Made by a program: the position numbers and the translations under genes. From a virus: a stretch of DNA of 29,811 nucleotides. The notes beneath the pieces were generated by a model. That model was not told where the DNA came from. It did no database searches and was given only the letters and a program-made list of their open reading frames with translations. The stretch spans positions 1-29,811 of the IMG/VR virus record IMGVR_UViG_3300027749_000376; one strand, 5' to 3'. Numbering within the stretch: the stretch's first letter is position 1; each line of letters begins with the position of its first letter. This document shows positions 1 to 15,000 of this stretch, one piece after another.

Positions 1-3000
1 CTTCCAGTTATGTTATATTGAGTATTTAAATATTGTCTCTCGGTTAAGTTATATGACGTTATTGCAACAACAGAGCCGTTTGGTGGAGGTGGGGTGAACA
101 ATATAGTATTATTATCAGCATTGATGGCATAAGCAGAGTTAGTTTGACGCAATCCATTAATCTCAACGATAGCATTAGTTGCATTATCTGCACCAATATA
201 ATTGGTTAATGCAAATGAAGCCGTCGTTCCATTGCCAGTAAATTTTTGAATCTGTGGTATCGTATAACCATACTGTATTGGTAATGTTTCTCCCATTAAT
301 GTATAAGAGATATAATCTACTGTAGCATCGTAGTCAACCGCTAATATAATTGCAGCATCGATTCCGTTACTTGTCAATCCAATAGCAAAATCATTTGTTA
401 CAAATGTTGCTCCACCAGTTGCATCAGTTAATTCTAATATAGCACCACCTGATGTTAATGACACAGAGAATTCATTATTATCATATATAGTTTTTACATA
501 ATACACGGTGTCAGGTTGCAATACTCCACCAAATATCGTATCACTAAACGTGATGGACGTATTGGGTATTAATCCACCAGTTGAAATTGTTGTTATCGTA
601 TTGGTGATTGATTTTGTTCTAGTTATCGGTGCAGTTGTTCCTAATACGAGTTGAGTACCGTTATGATACACCGCAGGTGGTGTCCATACTGATCCTGTAC
701 CAACTTTTATAACAACTTCCATAATGCCAGTCGCTGATGTTAATGTTACTGTTTCACCTGCTGTTCCGGTACTTGCGTTATATGTCGCAGATATAGTAAT
801 TCTATTAGAAACACCGCCAATAGATTTTACATAATATACTTGATCTTCAACTATACCACCAAATATTGCACCAGAGAAAGTTATTGCACTATTTAATATA
901 AAGTGATTAACACTAGTACAAGTAATTGTATTAGTTAATCCATCAGTTTGTATTGCATTGACATATATTGGAGAAGTTTGAGGTCTCATTATACCTGAGC
1001 CTTGAAATATACCTGCACTATAATTTGCATTTAGATATATTTCTTGGAATCCTGTAGTAGAATTTATCCTAATAGGATCTGTTTTGGTACTTGCCTTTAC
1101 TAATTGATCACCGTTACCAACTTCATATACATCAATGCGTAATTTATCAGTAGTAGGATTGTAATTTAAACTGGTGTTTAATGTAACAATACTGTTAACC
1201 CAATTTATTGTGTAATCTGTTCCTTCATATAGTGTGGTGCTTAAGCCAGTTGAATAATGAATTACAAATACACTCAATTGCGCAGGTGTAGTTACTAAGT
1301 TAGCAAAACTATACTCAGTTTGCGTACTTGATGTAGGTGCTATTTCTGTAGAAACTACATTATAGCCAACATGTTGGTATACTGTTTCATCCCAGTTCGT
1401 ACCAGGACGAGTTGCTACGACCATAGTCAATGTATCAGATACTACGCCAGGTACCAATTCTTCTGGTCCATACCCATACTCAAAACTATCTCCTTGAATA
1501 GAATAAATTGATTCTAAAGTTTTGAATGTTCCTATTGATGTCCAAGTGATAGTATCTGTGCTAGATAAAATTGTATTATCTAAACCAACAATAATATACT
1601 GCCCGTCAATTGTGTTATGTGTTACCCCAGTTAAATTATTAGTAGTTACTGAGGAACTTGACTGATCTGCCCATGTTATGCCACTGATGTCAGATGTTAA
1701 TATTGTTCCGTGATCACCAACTATTATAAAGATGTTACTATAACTATCCCAATAAACATTATTCAAATTATATGATACACCTGATGTTTGAGGGAACCAA
1801 TCAATTGTATTGAAGCTGGTATATATAATACCATTGTCTCCAACAGCAACTATTGTCTGATTGTTTGCTGCAATAGCATTAAATCCATATTCACTACTAG
1901 TGAACGGTACTTGGCGCCAAACAAGTCCGGTTGTACTAGTATATATTATTGCTACGTTTGTAGCAATGCCATTAACTAGCCGTTGACCTAATCCTATAGC
2001 AACAAATCCAGTAAATCCACTAGTGTTAACATATGTTATTCCATTAAATGAATTTACTAAACCATTTGAAAATGCATAACGCTCAGTCCATGTATATAAG
2101 TCAGTAGAGGTTATGATATCCTGTCCAACAGCAACATATAAACCATTGTTATATGCAACACCATTTAATGATAATGATGATACATTTAATAATGATACGT
2201 CAAAGTTTCCAGTATCATATGGGATACTATCATATGGGGTAAATGTACCATTTGTAATCCAGTTGTATCCGTTATCACTTATTAGCATTGGAGTTGCGCT
2301 ATTAGTTGTAGTAATAACATAGCTACCACCGGCATATATCAAATCAGTAATACCAAGTGATTGATTTGCTAAGTTATTAATTGTCCAACTAACTCCGTCT
2401 GCGCTTACGTTGAATGCTGAATAAGTAGCAGCATCGGACACTGCAAGGTAATGTAAACCATTCCATACTATACCCTTAAGATTTAATCCAGTTGCATAGA
2501 ACGGTTGATCTTGCAACAATGTATCTAACGGATATTCATCTGCGGGCGCAAATGCATTGGCTAAATATGTGCTATTTGGATAGGTGATTCCTGTTACCAA
2601 CTGTGTCATGTCATTACCTGGCATGTTTACAGTAGGTTGATAGTAACCAACAATTCTATCTAATGCATTTATTTGTCTGCTATTTGAATTTAATAATTCC
2701 CATTTACCAAATATAAAGTCAGGATCATTGTTACTAACTACACATTGATACAATCTATTGTTATATTTTACAACACTTGGATTAAAGAAGAATGGTTCTG
2801 GTAACAATGCATAGTCACCAAATTTAGCCATTGTCATTGATCCTATAACATCAGTAGTTATATCAAAGGTAGACCCACCAATCGTAGTAGCTATTGTTAC
2901 ACCAGTTGGCGATGGCTTGCTCTTAATATAATATGTTTCACCTGCGGTGATGCCACCGTATACGCTAGCAATAGCAGTTCCAGTACCAGCACCAGATGTA

Positions 3001-6000
3001 GTAGCAACAAATACTTGCCCTACTGTATTAGTTAATGCACCTATTAAAGCAAAATTGGTATCTCCTAATGTAAGAACTTGATATGTTTGTCCTGCTCTTA
3101 TTGATGTAGCAGGAACAACATTAGTAAACACTACCGGATCATTAACATTAAACTTACTAGAATCAAGTACAGTTAATATATTAGTTGATGCAGTTACTGA
3201 GGTTACTGAAGTAGAAGTTATACCAGTATAATTAAAATTTTGACCTGTTACGGGTACAGTAAGAGTTGGATTACTGTATATACCTACTTGATTTTCTGAA
3301 AGTACTTTAACATAATAACTATCTACAATACCTGCAGGTGTACCGGCAGATATCGCTGAAACTAGTGATCCATTTGAAACAGGTGGACTAACTTGCCCAA
3401 CTGGGATGTTACCGTCAATCATATTAATAGTAATAGACAAATCATTTACTCCGCTTACACCACCAATTGATGATCCATCTATGGTAATAACGTTGTCAAT
3501 AGTATATCCACTACCACTAGTGGTAATTGCTGAACTATACCCGCCCAAGATATAACTTACGTCAAATACTGCGTGATTTATTGGGTTTATGTACTGAGTT
3601 AACAACACTTCAATTGCATTTACATTAAATTTACCTGTTCCCGATACAGTAGTTTTAATTAAGCTACTAGTTGGTGTATATGATATATTAAATGTATTAC
3701 CGCTTCTATTTCTAACATAGTATGTTAATTCAGTAGTCAGTGGAGTTGGTAATGTTCCTGTCGTAGTTAATCTTATTGCAGTACCATTGGGGAATGCAGA
3801 ACCATTTGAAACTGTAATTACAGTCGGATCAGCTACAGTAATACTAGATGCTGTCTGACTTGAATTTAATACTGTGTTTGATATAGTTACATAAGATTCA
3901 CCGGTGCCTGTCATTTCACCATTGCTGTTGAACAATGTATATACACTAGTAAGATTAATATTTTCTGATAATTTAAATCTGCCTTGACCTGTTGGAGGTG
4001 AACTATCTATTTCATATACATAATACACTTCACCCAATGATACTCCGCCCAATGATGTGCCCGAGAAGTATAATGGCATACCCACGTACAATACATTTGT
4101 TAAATCTGGGTTTGATGCAACATCTAATATCAACCAATTATTTGTACTAGTAGTACTATTTACTGTTATTGATGTTGTTCCTGTACTAGTGATTGTATAT
4201 GGAGTAGCAGCAACTAACCCACCAATGCTTTTATCAAAAATAAATTGCATATTTTGATATACATTGGTTAATCCCAAAGTTGTTGAAGGGATACAAATTC
4301 TCTTTAGAGTTCCTAATGTAGCTGAAATATTTCTTGTTAATAAATTAGAAACTGTGCCAAAAACACCGGTGTACTGTGTAGAAGTTTCATATAACGTAAA
4401 CTGTTGGCCATTGATTTGACCAGGACTTACTGGTAATCCCACGTTTAATGTCATTAAACCAGTGCCATTAGTTAATTTAACGATATTACGTTGGCTAGTA
4501 AATGTGCAAGACCCAGAGTCATCTGTTAATGTTACAGCCGGTCCATTGACTACTGCTGCAATAGAAAATTGTATATTTCCTGAGAATATTTCTCTTACAT
4601 AATAAGTAGTACCCGCAACTATGCCACCAAAGGTGTCACCTGTAAATATAATAGGATCATTGATTACCAACCCAAGTGCAGTATCACATGTTACTGAATC
4701 ATTGCTAGAAGCAGTTGCAGTAACAGTAGATGATGTAGGCGCAGTATCTGATGCTGACATCGTGAATGATTGATTATCAATTACTGTAGTTATATAGTAT
4801 GTTTGATTTTCTTCTATTCCACCAAACACATGTCCAGTGAAGAAGATTGGTAGTCCTGTGTAAAAATTAGTTGTACCATTTTGTCCAGTTGGAGTTAATA
4901 ATACAGATATTGCATTAACTGTAGAAGTAGTAGCTGTTGCGGTTCGTATGCCGCTATAATTGATTGTCATTACAGCAAGATTTGTCAATTCACCTACATA
5001 TAATGTCAATCCAGCAACAGATATATTAACATAACTTGAACCTAAGTTAGGTGAGTAAACGCTTTGCGGGTTACCGTTAATATCTACAGAATCAGAAATA
5101 GTAAAGCCAGTATCTTCTAATAAAAATGCTGAGCCTGAACCAGATGCGGTTGATTTAACAATTACGTTATCTCCAACTGAATAGGTGACTCCTATAGTCC
5201 CTGCAACAGTATTCCAGTTTGTTGATCCCAATCCCGCGATTACATATTGCTGACCAACTATCAAATCAGTAGTTAAAGTATAATCTGCACTAGGCAATTG
5301 AACTAAAGATTTTACATAATATGTTGTAGTACTTGTTGGGCTACTACTTGTTAATCTAGTTCCAGTAGTAGATCCTACAAATTTAACAGGCATACCAACA
5401 TAGAAACCAATAGTAGAACCTATATTACCGGCAACTGGTGCTCCACCAACTGTTGGGTTAATTCGTATTGCGTTTTGATATGACAGTGTTGGATAAGTAG
5501 AACCATACGTTTGTATAGTATCTCTAGTGCGTGATGACCAAGTTATATTTTGTTGATTCTCAACATTTAAAATCTCAAAGGTCTCACCCTGAGCACTGGC
5601 TAATATTGATTCAATTGGAGGTTGCTCGCTATATAGCAATATAGATGAAGATGCTATCTTGTTACTATTAGACAATGTTCCTGCATAGAATGAGCCATAA
5701 AAATTACCGCCAACCCAAGGTATAACTTGAGAAGTATATGAAGTTCTATCATATTTTAATGATATACTATTTTCTCTTATTGGCATCGCACTGGTTACAC
5801 AACTTGCAATTGCACCCTGATCAAAATACTGAGTTCCGGATCCTGTTGTATATAATGGAATACGATCATGGTCGTTTATAGCATCCAAATAACTAGAATA
5901 AAGAGCAAATATAGGTACCGGGGTCGTTTCCAATAAACCTACATAATATCGTTGTCCAATTGTTAATCCTTCTATAGCAGTTGAGCCGGCCGCTATAGTA

Positions 6001-9000
6001 TAGGTTATCAAATCACCTGTTTGTAGTAAAGGGTTATACAATTCTATTGTATTATCTACTACATTTATTTGAGCCTCTGTAATGCTAATAACATAAGCCG
6101 GATCAATAATAATCGAAGGCAATGCAGCATAGCCTTCACCTGGATTAATAACAGTTACCCCAATGACCGAACCCAAACTCATTATAGGTTTGAATTGCGC
6201 AGGAGTTCTTGGTGGAGGGTAGATCGTAGTATCTATATAAGCTATTATTCTTGGTGGGTTAGAGTAACCTCTTCCTTCATTCAATATAACGATAGGAGAT
6301 AAATCTATATAAATATTTTCGCCAGGTAAATGAATAGTAATTGTAGTACCGTTTACTCCCCTTGACAAACCAGTAAGTTCTCCGGTTTGTAAATTTCTAT
6401 TAATATATGCAATTTGCTCAGTACCTATCATGATAGTACCGGTAACTGGGAATCCATTAATGTTATCAACATAGCATGAAGTGGTATTTAATGCCATATA
6501 TGAATCTAATCTTGCTATTTGATAGTCAGTTTGACCAACAATACTTAATCCATAATTATTATACCATTGAGTGTATAGTGGATTGTTCCATATTGGATCA
6601 GTTGATAAGAATTGATAATTACCACTAGGATTAGCATATACTAATTCAGGTGTAAGGAACTGGTCAATCGTTGGGTCAAATTGTGCTGGCAAATCAAAGT
6701 CAGTAATGTCACCCTCAAATATATCAGTTTTAGTATATTTAAATATAAATTCTTTAATTACAACATGGTAAGGTTTAACTTCATTCAAATAACCTTCTAA
6801 GAATGTTTGATTATCAGAACGAAATACTTCCAATGGTACCAATTCACGTATAGTATGAGCAACATCAACAAATGAAGTTTTGTTTAACCAATCTAAATAA
6901 TTTTGACTTTCAATAGTTTCACTTTGGATATAATCAAATAGTAAAATCAAACTCTTATTTCTAAAAATTAATAATTCATTTGTATAAATTTCTTCATTCA
7001 ATGAACGAACAATATAACGTGTTTCAGTTGAAGGGTATTCATCAAACGGTGTTGTGTCAAAGAAATTATCACCAAACCCTAATCTAGCACTTGTGTAATC
7101 CCAAAGTACAGAATCAAATTCAATTGTTCCGTTGGTTAGTCCTATGCGTATCCAAGTGCCATCAGCAGCGTATATATATGTTTCACTATTACCGTTACCA
7201 TTCATTGCAACTGTAACGATTGTACCTACGGGTACACTTAGTGTAGATAAATCTGAATATACGGGTACTTGTAATGATGACTTAGTGTTATCATTATAAC
7301 CAGGTGCCCACCAATTAATAGTATTCCAGTATTTTTTAGTATCATAACGCTGCCCAGCTGCAAATATTACATTACCGTTTTCATCAAGTATTTCAGGATT
7401 TTCGCTATTTAATAATTGTATATTTCTTGTTTCTGTTATAGGAAATTGCGCTAATATAACATTGGCATACTGTAAATAATTCTTCAATGCACCAAATCTA
7501 TTATAGAAGAAACCTTGTCTTGGTCTAGCTAATACACCTGTTTGTACTGCTTTTGGTAATAATGGGTCGGGCACAACACCACCTGCATTATCCACACCGC
7601 ACATACTGTCTATCATCCTGTTATATAAACCAATTGGTTCAGTTATTCCAACTGATGCATGATTTTGATATGCTGCGCCCGAGCCAGGGATTCCCGGTAA
7701 GAAATCATCAGCATAATTTGCTCGGATTAAACTATACTGTGTATGAGCAACATCATCATTGTTACTAATTGCATACCCAAGCTGCAACACAGTGTCAGTA
7801 GCATTTATAAAAGGAATGCAATTGTATAATCCAAATACGTTAGATAACAATGGTGTAAAATAACTAATACCGGTGTTTTGTGGGTTCGCTATGTATAACT
7901 GCAATGTAGAATCAGCTAAAGTTTTTCCTAACTTATCAAATACAATATTAGTGTTTCTAGCCCAGAAATAATAGATAGGACTGATTAACCCTTCAGCATT
8001 AACAGTGCCACGGATAGTGTAAGTATCAGTATTGTATGGGGTTCCGGGACCTGTATATTGTGCAGGTATTACATTGCTTGCAACCCATGAATATACTGAA
8101 ACATCACTACCAGGAAATACTCTACCCCAATACTGACTATTATAAGCTATATCATTTTGATGATAATTCATAAAACGAGTATTGCTAGTATCAAACCACA
8201 ATGTACCTATCTTATCTGCGCCCCAAACTAATCCTGACTGATTATTAATTGAATTATATGATGCTGGGTCTATATTAGAAACGATATCAATATTTTCAGC
8301 AACTGCTCCTAATAATTTACCTTGCAACGGATCTATATAATCTAAGTTTATTAATGTTTCATTAGTATTTGCACTGAACAATTGGATATTAAATACACCA
8401 TTTATATCTACTACCTCAGAGGAGCTTCTATATACAGTCCAATCAGGGGTGCTGCTATTGCTTACATAAGTAACCACTTGACCAGCTAGATTAGTTGGGT
8501 TGCTAGTTGGTTTAAAGTTTGGTGTACCAATAGTAACTGTGTTATTATTGAAATCTAATGCAGTGCCATAGTATGGTTGTGCGCCATAATCTAAATCTTG
8601 TGCATTTGTGCTTTGTGCATATACAAATTTACCAGGGGCGTTAATGTTTTCATCATAGTTAGCCAAATAGTCAAACATATATACTGCGCCTGCATTACGG
8701 AATGTGTCAACCCATTGCGTTGCATTATTGTCAAATACTGTATCATTGTCTAATTCATCGTCAACAAAGTCAAATGTAGTAGCTGAATATCTTGCACCAA
8801 CTGGTGCGCTTGCTATAAATGATCCAGAGTTAGAACTGTCAAACTTAACTGTTGTACCAAATTGTGTTCTGCCCGTTAGGTGTGGACAATTTATTGTTTG
8901 AGTTTGTTTGTATAAAGTTATACCCATCTCATTCAATGTAATAGCACTTAACACAGATAATGATAATTTATTACCTGCAATACCTAAATTTACATTTATC

Positions 9001-12000
9001 AAGGATATAACCAATTTACCATCTGCGGTAGATGCATAGACATTTGTAATTCTTGCTGCATTGATTGCATTGGCTGCTGCGGCTGCATTACCAATTGGTA
9101 ATACAACTTTAAATCCATTTAACAAAATAGTTCTAGCAGCAGTTATATTACAATCAGCAGTTCCAATAATAATTCCGTATCTTTCACCACCATTTGTGTA
9201 TCTATGAACAGCACCTTCGTAGTTTTGATAAGACAATTCAAAAGGAGCACCAATTAAAATTTCATTTGCAAATGTATTTGTATCTACACTAGTACCAAAT
9301 TCTACACCAACTCTAGGAGTTTGCTCATTGGTTAGTGTTTGAGTTAATACGAAATTTGTACTACTTACATTAATTATATCACCTGCATTTAATGTGGGTG
9401 TTGCATTACTATATACATAGAATGTAGAGTCGATAACCGCATACTTATTGTCTGCCAACTCACTACCATTAACTGCTACATATAAAGGATTTGTTTGTCC
9501 AGTTGCAGTCATAGTACCTGAAACAGTATTAGTAAGAGACAAAGTAGTACCATTTCTGGTTAAAGATACTGTAATAGTAGAACCCAATTGATCAATAGTT
9601 TTTACATAATAAACTGTATTTGTTGCAATGCCGCCAAATGCTATACCAGTAAAGACAATTGGGGTACCCTCAGCACCTGCTTTTAAATCAGAAACACTAT
9701 CAAGTGTAATTGCGTTACTTAATATACTTCTTGCCGTAGTTGACAATGTTACCGGAGTCCATGCTAACGCAAAGGTTAACGGTATATATGCTTGGCTAGT
9801 AGATTGTGCTTCAAAATTTTCTATTGTGCGTGAGAATACATATGTGTATCCGTAATTTTGAGTATTGACATCATAATCTTTATACGGTGTCCCTATTACT
9901 ACTGTATCTCCGTAATAATCAGTGGCGATTGAATGCCCAAACTCATCACCAGCAGATAATCCTGCAACAGTTAGTATTGCTACTTGTTCATATAAACTAG
10001 TAATAGCGGACTTGCGATATACATAAACATTGTTATTATCTATATCAGATATGTACAACCAATTTTGATCCCCTGACAATGCTGTTGAAGTACCCCAGGT
10101 TGTTACACCCCCTGGTGCAGTTATAGTTTGATATAATTGCAATTCATTAACCAATGTGGTAGTTATTAATTTATAAACATAAACAGTTGGTGAACTCGTT
10201 GGTTGAGATATTACAAACAAATCATCAATATATGTTATGTTTGAACCAAATGATGTACTGTGTGTAATAGTTTGTTTTTCAATGTAACTAGAGGTTGAAT
10301 TATCATATGCATATCTATAGACAATGCCAGCGCCGGCATTACTTACCATATAACCCAACAATGTAGAATATGCAACTGCACTACCAAAAGTTGTACTGTT
10401 TGTTTTTACAATTTCTTTACTATATTGATAGTTTAAACTCTTGCGATATACAGCCCAACTACCGTCATTGTTTGTGTCAACCCAAACTTTTAATTTATTA
10501 AATTCATTATCTAACAACGGTAAATTAATTATTTCAGGCGCAGTGGCTACACGTTGACTTTGTAATTTGAATCCAATTCCTTGCCCAGTAAGGTTAGTTA
10601 ATTGAGGATTCAATGACAAATTAATTATAACATTGAATGGATCCACTACTGCTGCTACAATGTAATAATTATTAATTGCTGCATTAAAATTAACAATCGC
10701 AAACGGTTGATAACGTTTTAAATTATGTGCTTGACTAAAAGTTATTGTTACTGTACCATTCAGATTATTTTTTGCATTAATAACTGAACCTAAACTTGTA
10801 GGGGTATATACTTGCCAAGTTGAAAGATAATTAGCTAACCAAACATAATCACGTACATAAAATTCATTAATTGGAATTGTTGTTCCTACTGAGTTTTGTG
10901 CCGTAGACAATCCAGAATAATAATAGCTAGCCATCTTTACATCATCATAATTAACATATCCAGCTGTTGGATATAATGTAGATGGAGTAGCAGTAGCTAA
11001 TGTAGGTAATACATTAGGTGAGGTGATTGGGGTGCCATAATTAAATAAATTATACAACCATACTTCTTGTTGAACACCCGTTTGATAGTTACCCGTAGTT
11101 AAACCAACTATAGAAGGATTACCGGTCAATTCAGTTTGATTTAATCTAAATTGCACATAGTTATTGTTTAATATTCCGCCAAATTCACCTGATTTAATAG
11201 CCCAGTTTTCATAGATATCATAATCAATACCACCCTGTGGCAAGTTAGCACCCTTAAATGCATTAGCAGCATTTAGTGTACCCTTTTCTTTGATTAGATT
11301 TTTATAAACATTAACTTGTGTAATATCAGTAAGGTCTGCTACAGACATATATTCTCTTGGACGATATCCAATTAATGAGAAAGATAATAAATCTGCATCA
11401 TTTTCCAAGTTAGCTTTATCTACATTGTAGTATAATGTACTTTCATATGATCTGGTGCTGCTATTTGGTAACAATCCTTTTTGTATTTCGTTGTAATCAG
11501 TTTCTTTCCAATCACGTTCATCAAATACTTCTTTTGCTTGGATAATACTAGTTGCAAACCAATATTTGTTTTTATATTTTACTATAGAACCTTTTGTGTA
11601 TTTTACTTCTTTTGACCATTCAGCAATATTGTCTTGGTTTAATATAAATCCAAATGCATCAATATTACCATTCCAATCAGCAGTTTTTGTTCCACGAACA
11701 TAAATTCTGTTCTGACGTAAACCAGTAACTAGATTATAAATTACATCATTGAATAATGTCGTATTATCAAATACAATACCATGTTCAATGTTGCTTATAT
11801 TAAATTGACCATAGCTAATACTATCACCCGAAGCTAATGGGTGTGCCGTAAATAATGTGCCATCACGTACAATTGACAAATCAGTATTTTGTATAGGATA
11901 CAAGTTTTGATTTAATATAAAGTTAGTTTGTCTTACTGTTAACGGTTGAACAATACGACTTTCTTTATCAATAGCCAACAATGTTGCAGCCGGGTTTATT

Positions 12001-15000
12001 GTAGTAATACTGCCAATTTCCCATCCAGTTTGTGCCCAATATAAAAATTCAGCAACCATTTGTGACCAATTGATTGGTATACCGTTTTCAATTTGATCAA
12101 ACAACACACCCTGTGATCTTAAATATTCACCGTAACTAACTAAAAATTGTGATACTTGTTGAACACTATAAAATTCAGTGCCGTAAGGTATTTCTTCAGT
12201 GATGTCATAAAAAGTTGGTGTAAGTGATACTGATAAATTTTCTACAGTGATTTTTTCTGTAGTACCGCCAAACTTAGGAACAGCTACTTTAAAATATGCA
12301 TTTGTTTGGCTATTACCATATACTTTATAACCGTGTTCAGTTACTTGTATTACAACCCCGCTATATACGATTCTATCGTATGGTTGATTTTCATATAACA
12401 ATAAACCATAACTTTCATCAGGGATTAATAATGAACTATTATTGCTATTGGCTGAACTCTTTTCTACATAGAATTGCAATAAATTCTTATCACCAAAGCC
12501 AGCCATGCGATAGATTAAACGAACATCTAAGTTGTTTAATAGTGTGGTAATGTTAGTAGTTGAGTCCACCCCAACTTGTTTTTCATAATCTACAATCCAG
12601 TTAATATAGCTAGTTGCAGGTGTACCATTACCATATACTGGTATATCAGATAATACCAAATGACTTCTATCTTTTACTAGATATTGATTGAATTCTAAAT
12701 TGTATTTGTAATTGTCTACATCGATGCCAAGATTAAAGAAATCAGCAGGTTTAGTTACTGCTAATATACGCATTAAATCAAATGGCCAGGTGCTGCTTCT
12801 ACGATAGCTGAATTCAGCAGGACCCACATCACCAACAATCCAATCACGTTGGAAAATATTTTGATTATAATTTCCTACAATTGAATTAAATGGTGATATT
12901 AAATCTCCAGCACTATTGACCGGGATTATATTTAATAATCCATTACGTATATAGCTAGGCTTTACATATGAATTTCCATTATTCCAAACTAGTCCGGCGG
13001 CTAAATCTTCCCACAACACTAAGTTTTCACTTGTATATGGAGCAGGACCATATCTAGTTGTCCACCAAGTTGGTTGATCTGTTATACCTAACATTTCCCA
13101 TGGCGTTTCGTTTGGGGTAGCTGTATCATAGAAATACAAATACATTCCTCTAAAATACCCTTGCTCAATTGGTTGATTGTTTATCTTATTACCACTATCT
13201 CTATAATTGTAGGTAAATTGATTATTTTTATTATAAAATTGTGTTTTATAAGTGATTCTATTTTGACCTATCCAACTTAAGAAAGATTCACTGTATATCT
13301 CTAAGAACTCATCATATGAATAATCAGTTGTTCTGAAGAAGCCAGGTATTACAACACCTTGGTAGGTGCCGGCCGGAACTGTCTCACTTAATTTTAAATT
13401 GTTATATACACGAGTTTCATACTCAAGTAATACCTGATCTCTAAAATCGCTTAATGTATTATTAGTTGAATCGTATGTTCCATATAATTTATTAAACGAA
13501 CCGTCATGTCCCACAATGAAATATGTTTGTGGATTGTATGCAGTATCTAAAAATACTTTTGGTATAGTAGAAGGATATAAGCCTAGTTTGGTTGGCGTAT
13601 TAGGTACATAGTTACCGTATGTTTGATTATATTCTTTAATTATAATTTCATCATTAGGTAATAAATCTAACGTAACCGTCAATGAAGGACTGTCTGTACT
13701 TACAGTATAATCAACACCTTTAATTAATTGACTTTGAACCCCATTACGAATCAAATATACTAATATACCATTATAGTTTGCTGTAGCAAAATTATAAATG
13801 TGACTTAGAGGGTAGATACTAATGTTAAGTGAGTTAGCAAAACTATATGAATTAACAATATACGGTGCCTTTGATGGCAACATATCACTCCAAAAGAATG
13901 ATTGGTCATTGGTATGTGATGCATTAATTTGATCCAATGCATTATCAAGCATTTGAGAAGGAGTTAACATTCTACTATAATCAGTATTATTAACTGTATC
14001 TACTAATAGATTTTTAAAAGTAATATAACTTCTGCTGTTATATAATATAGAATTAAACAAATCATGTGTTTGATTACGCAAAAATGTTCCAACTGCTGCT
14101 AATGAGGAGCTGTTTTGAATAATTCTATTTCCCCATGGAACTAAATTACCCAAGTCGTGATAATTGTTTGGACCAAACACTTCGCCGGTTGTGTTAGGAT
14201 TGTTAAAGAAAATACTTTGATATTGTCCGCGAATATCACCAATATTAGCAGTAGTAAGGTCTTGGTTTAACGGGTTGTTATTTAAATTAACTGGCGTTTG
14301 AAAATATGCAGTATTACTTACTTGGTCACTTAATATTAATATTTGAACTATAGTTGGCACAGCTTCAATATTTGGTATACTAATTTCGGTTGACGTATTA
14401 GTAGCATTAGTTGTTGCTGTCCAGTATTGTGTAGGTAAATAATTATTATTAATATAAACTTGTATTAAGGGCCATTTAGTTGGATTAGTAACAATTGGTG
14501 CAATATCACACGTAAATATATTACCTGTTGCTATTGGATCATAATTAAATTCAAAAATTTGATATTGGGCACTAAGAGAAACAGCAGTTTGCCAACCAAT
14601 TTCTCTTTGCGGTTTTATACCAACAGTTGGAAGATTTACATAATTAAATACATAACCTGTATTAACTTTTTGATTGATTGATTTTGTTCCCTCTACATAA
14701 TTAAAAGAAGCGGAGTTTAATGTTACGTCAAAACTAATATCACCAACGTTATCTACTGAACTATATCTTAAAGGAAATCCCAATACTGTATCATTAGCAC
14801 CAGTGCCTAAACCATATGAAAATAATGTACATCCTGTAAATGAAGTACCAACATAAACGGTAGTATCACCAAAACTTATTCCGTTACTATCAAACACATC
14901 AAACTTAGGTGCTTGATTAACTGTGATTTTTTGTTGGCCTTCAGTCCACACTTCACCATTAAAATAGAAATCTTTGCCCTTATAATTATATCCTCTGTAT

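Noticed and set aside
6307-6314. TATAAATA on the plus strand
   Set aside because: It lies inside the giant minus-strand gene with no plus-strand gene downstream; chance matches are expected in DNA this AT-rich.
1520-10500. Sialidase or other glycosidase activity for the propellers
   Set aside because: BNR and FG-GAP repeats are structural; the catalytic Arg triad, Tyr/Glu pair and Asp of sialidases were not recognised, so only a propeller fold is claimed.
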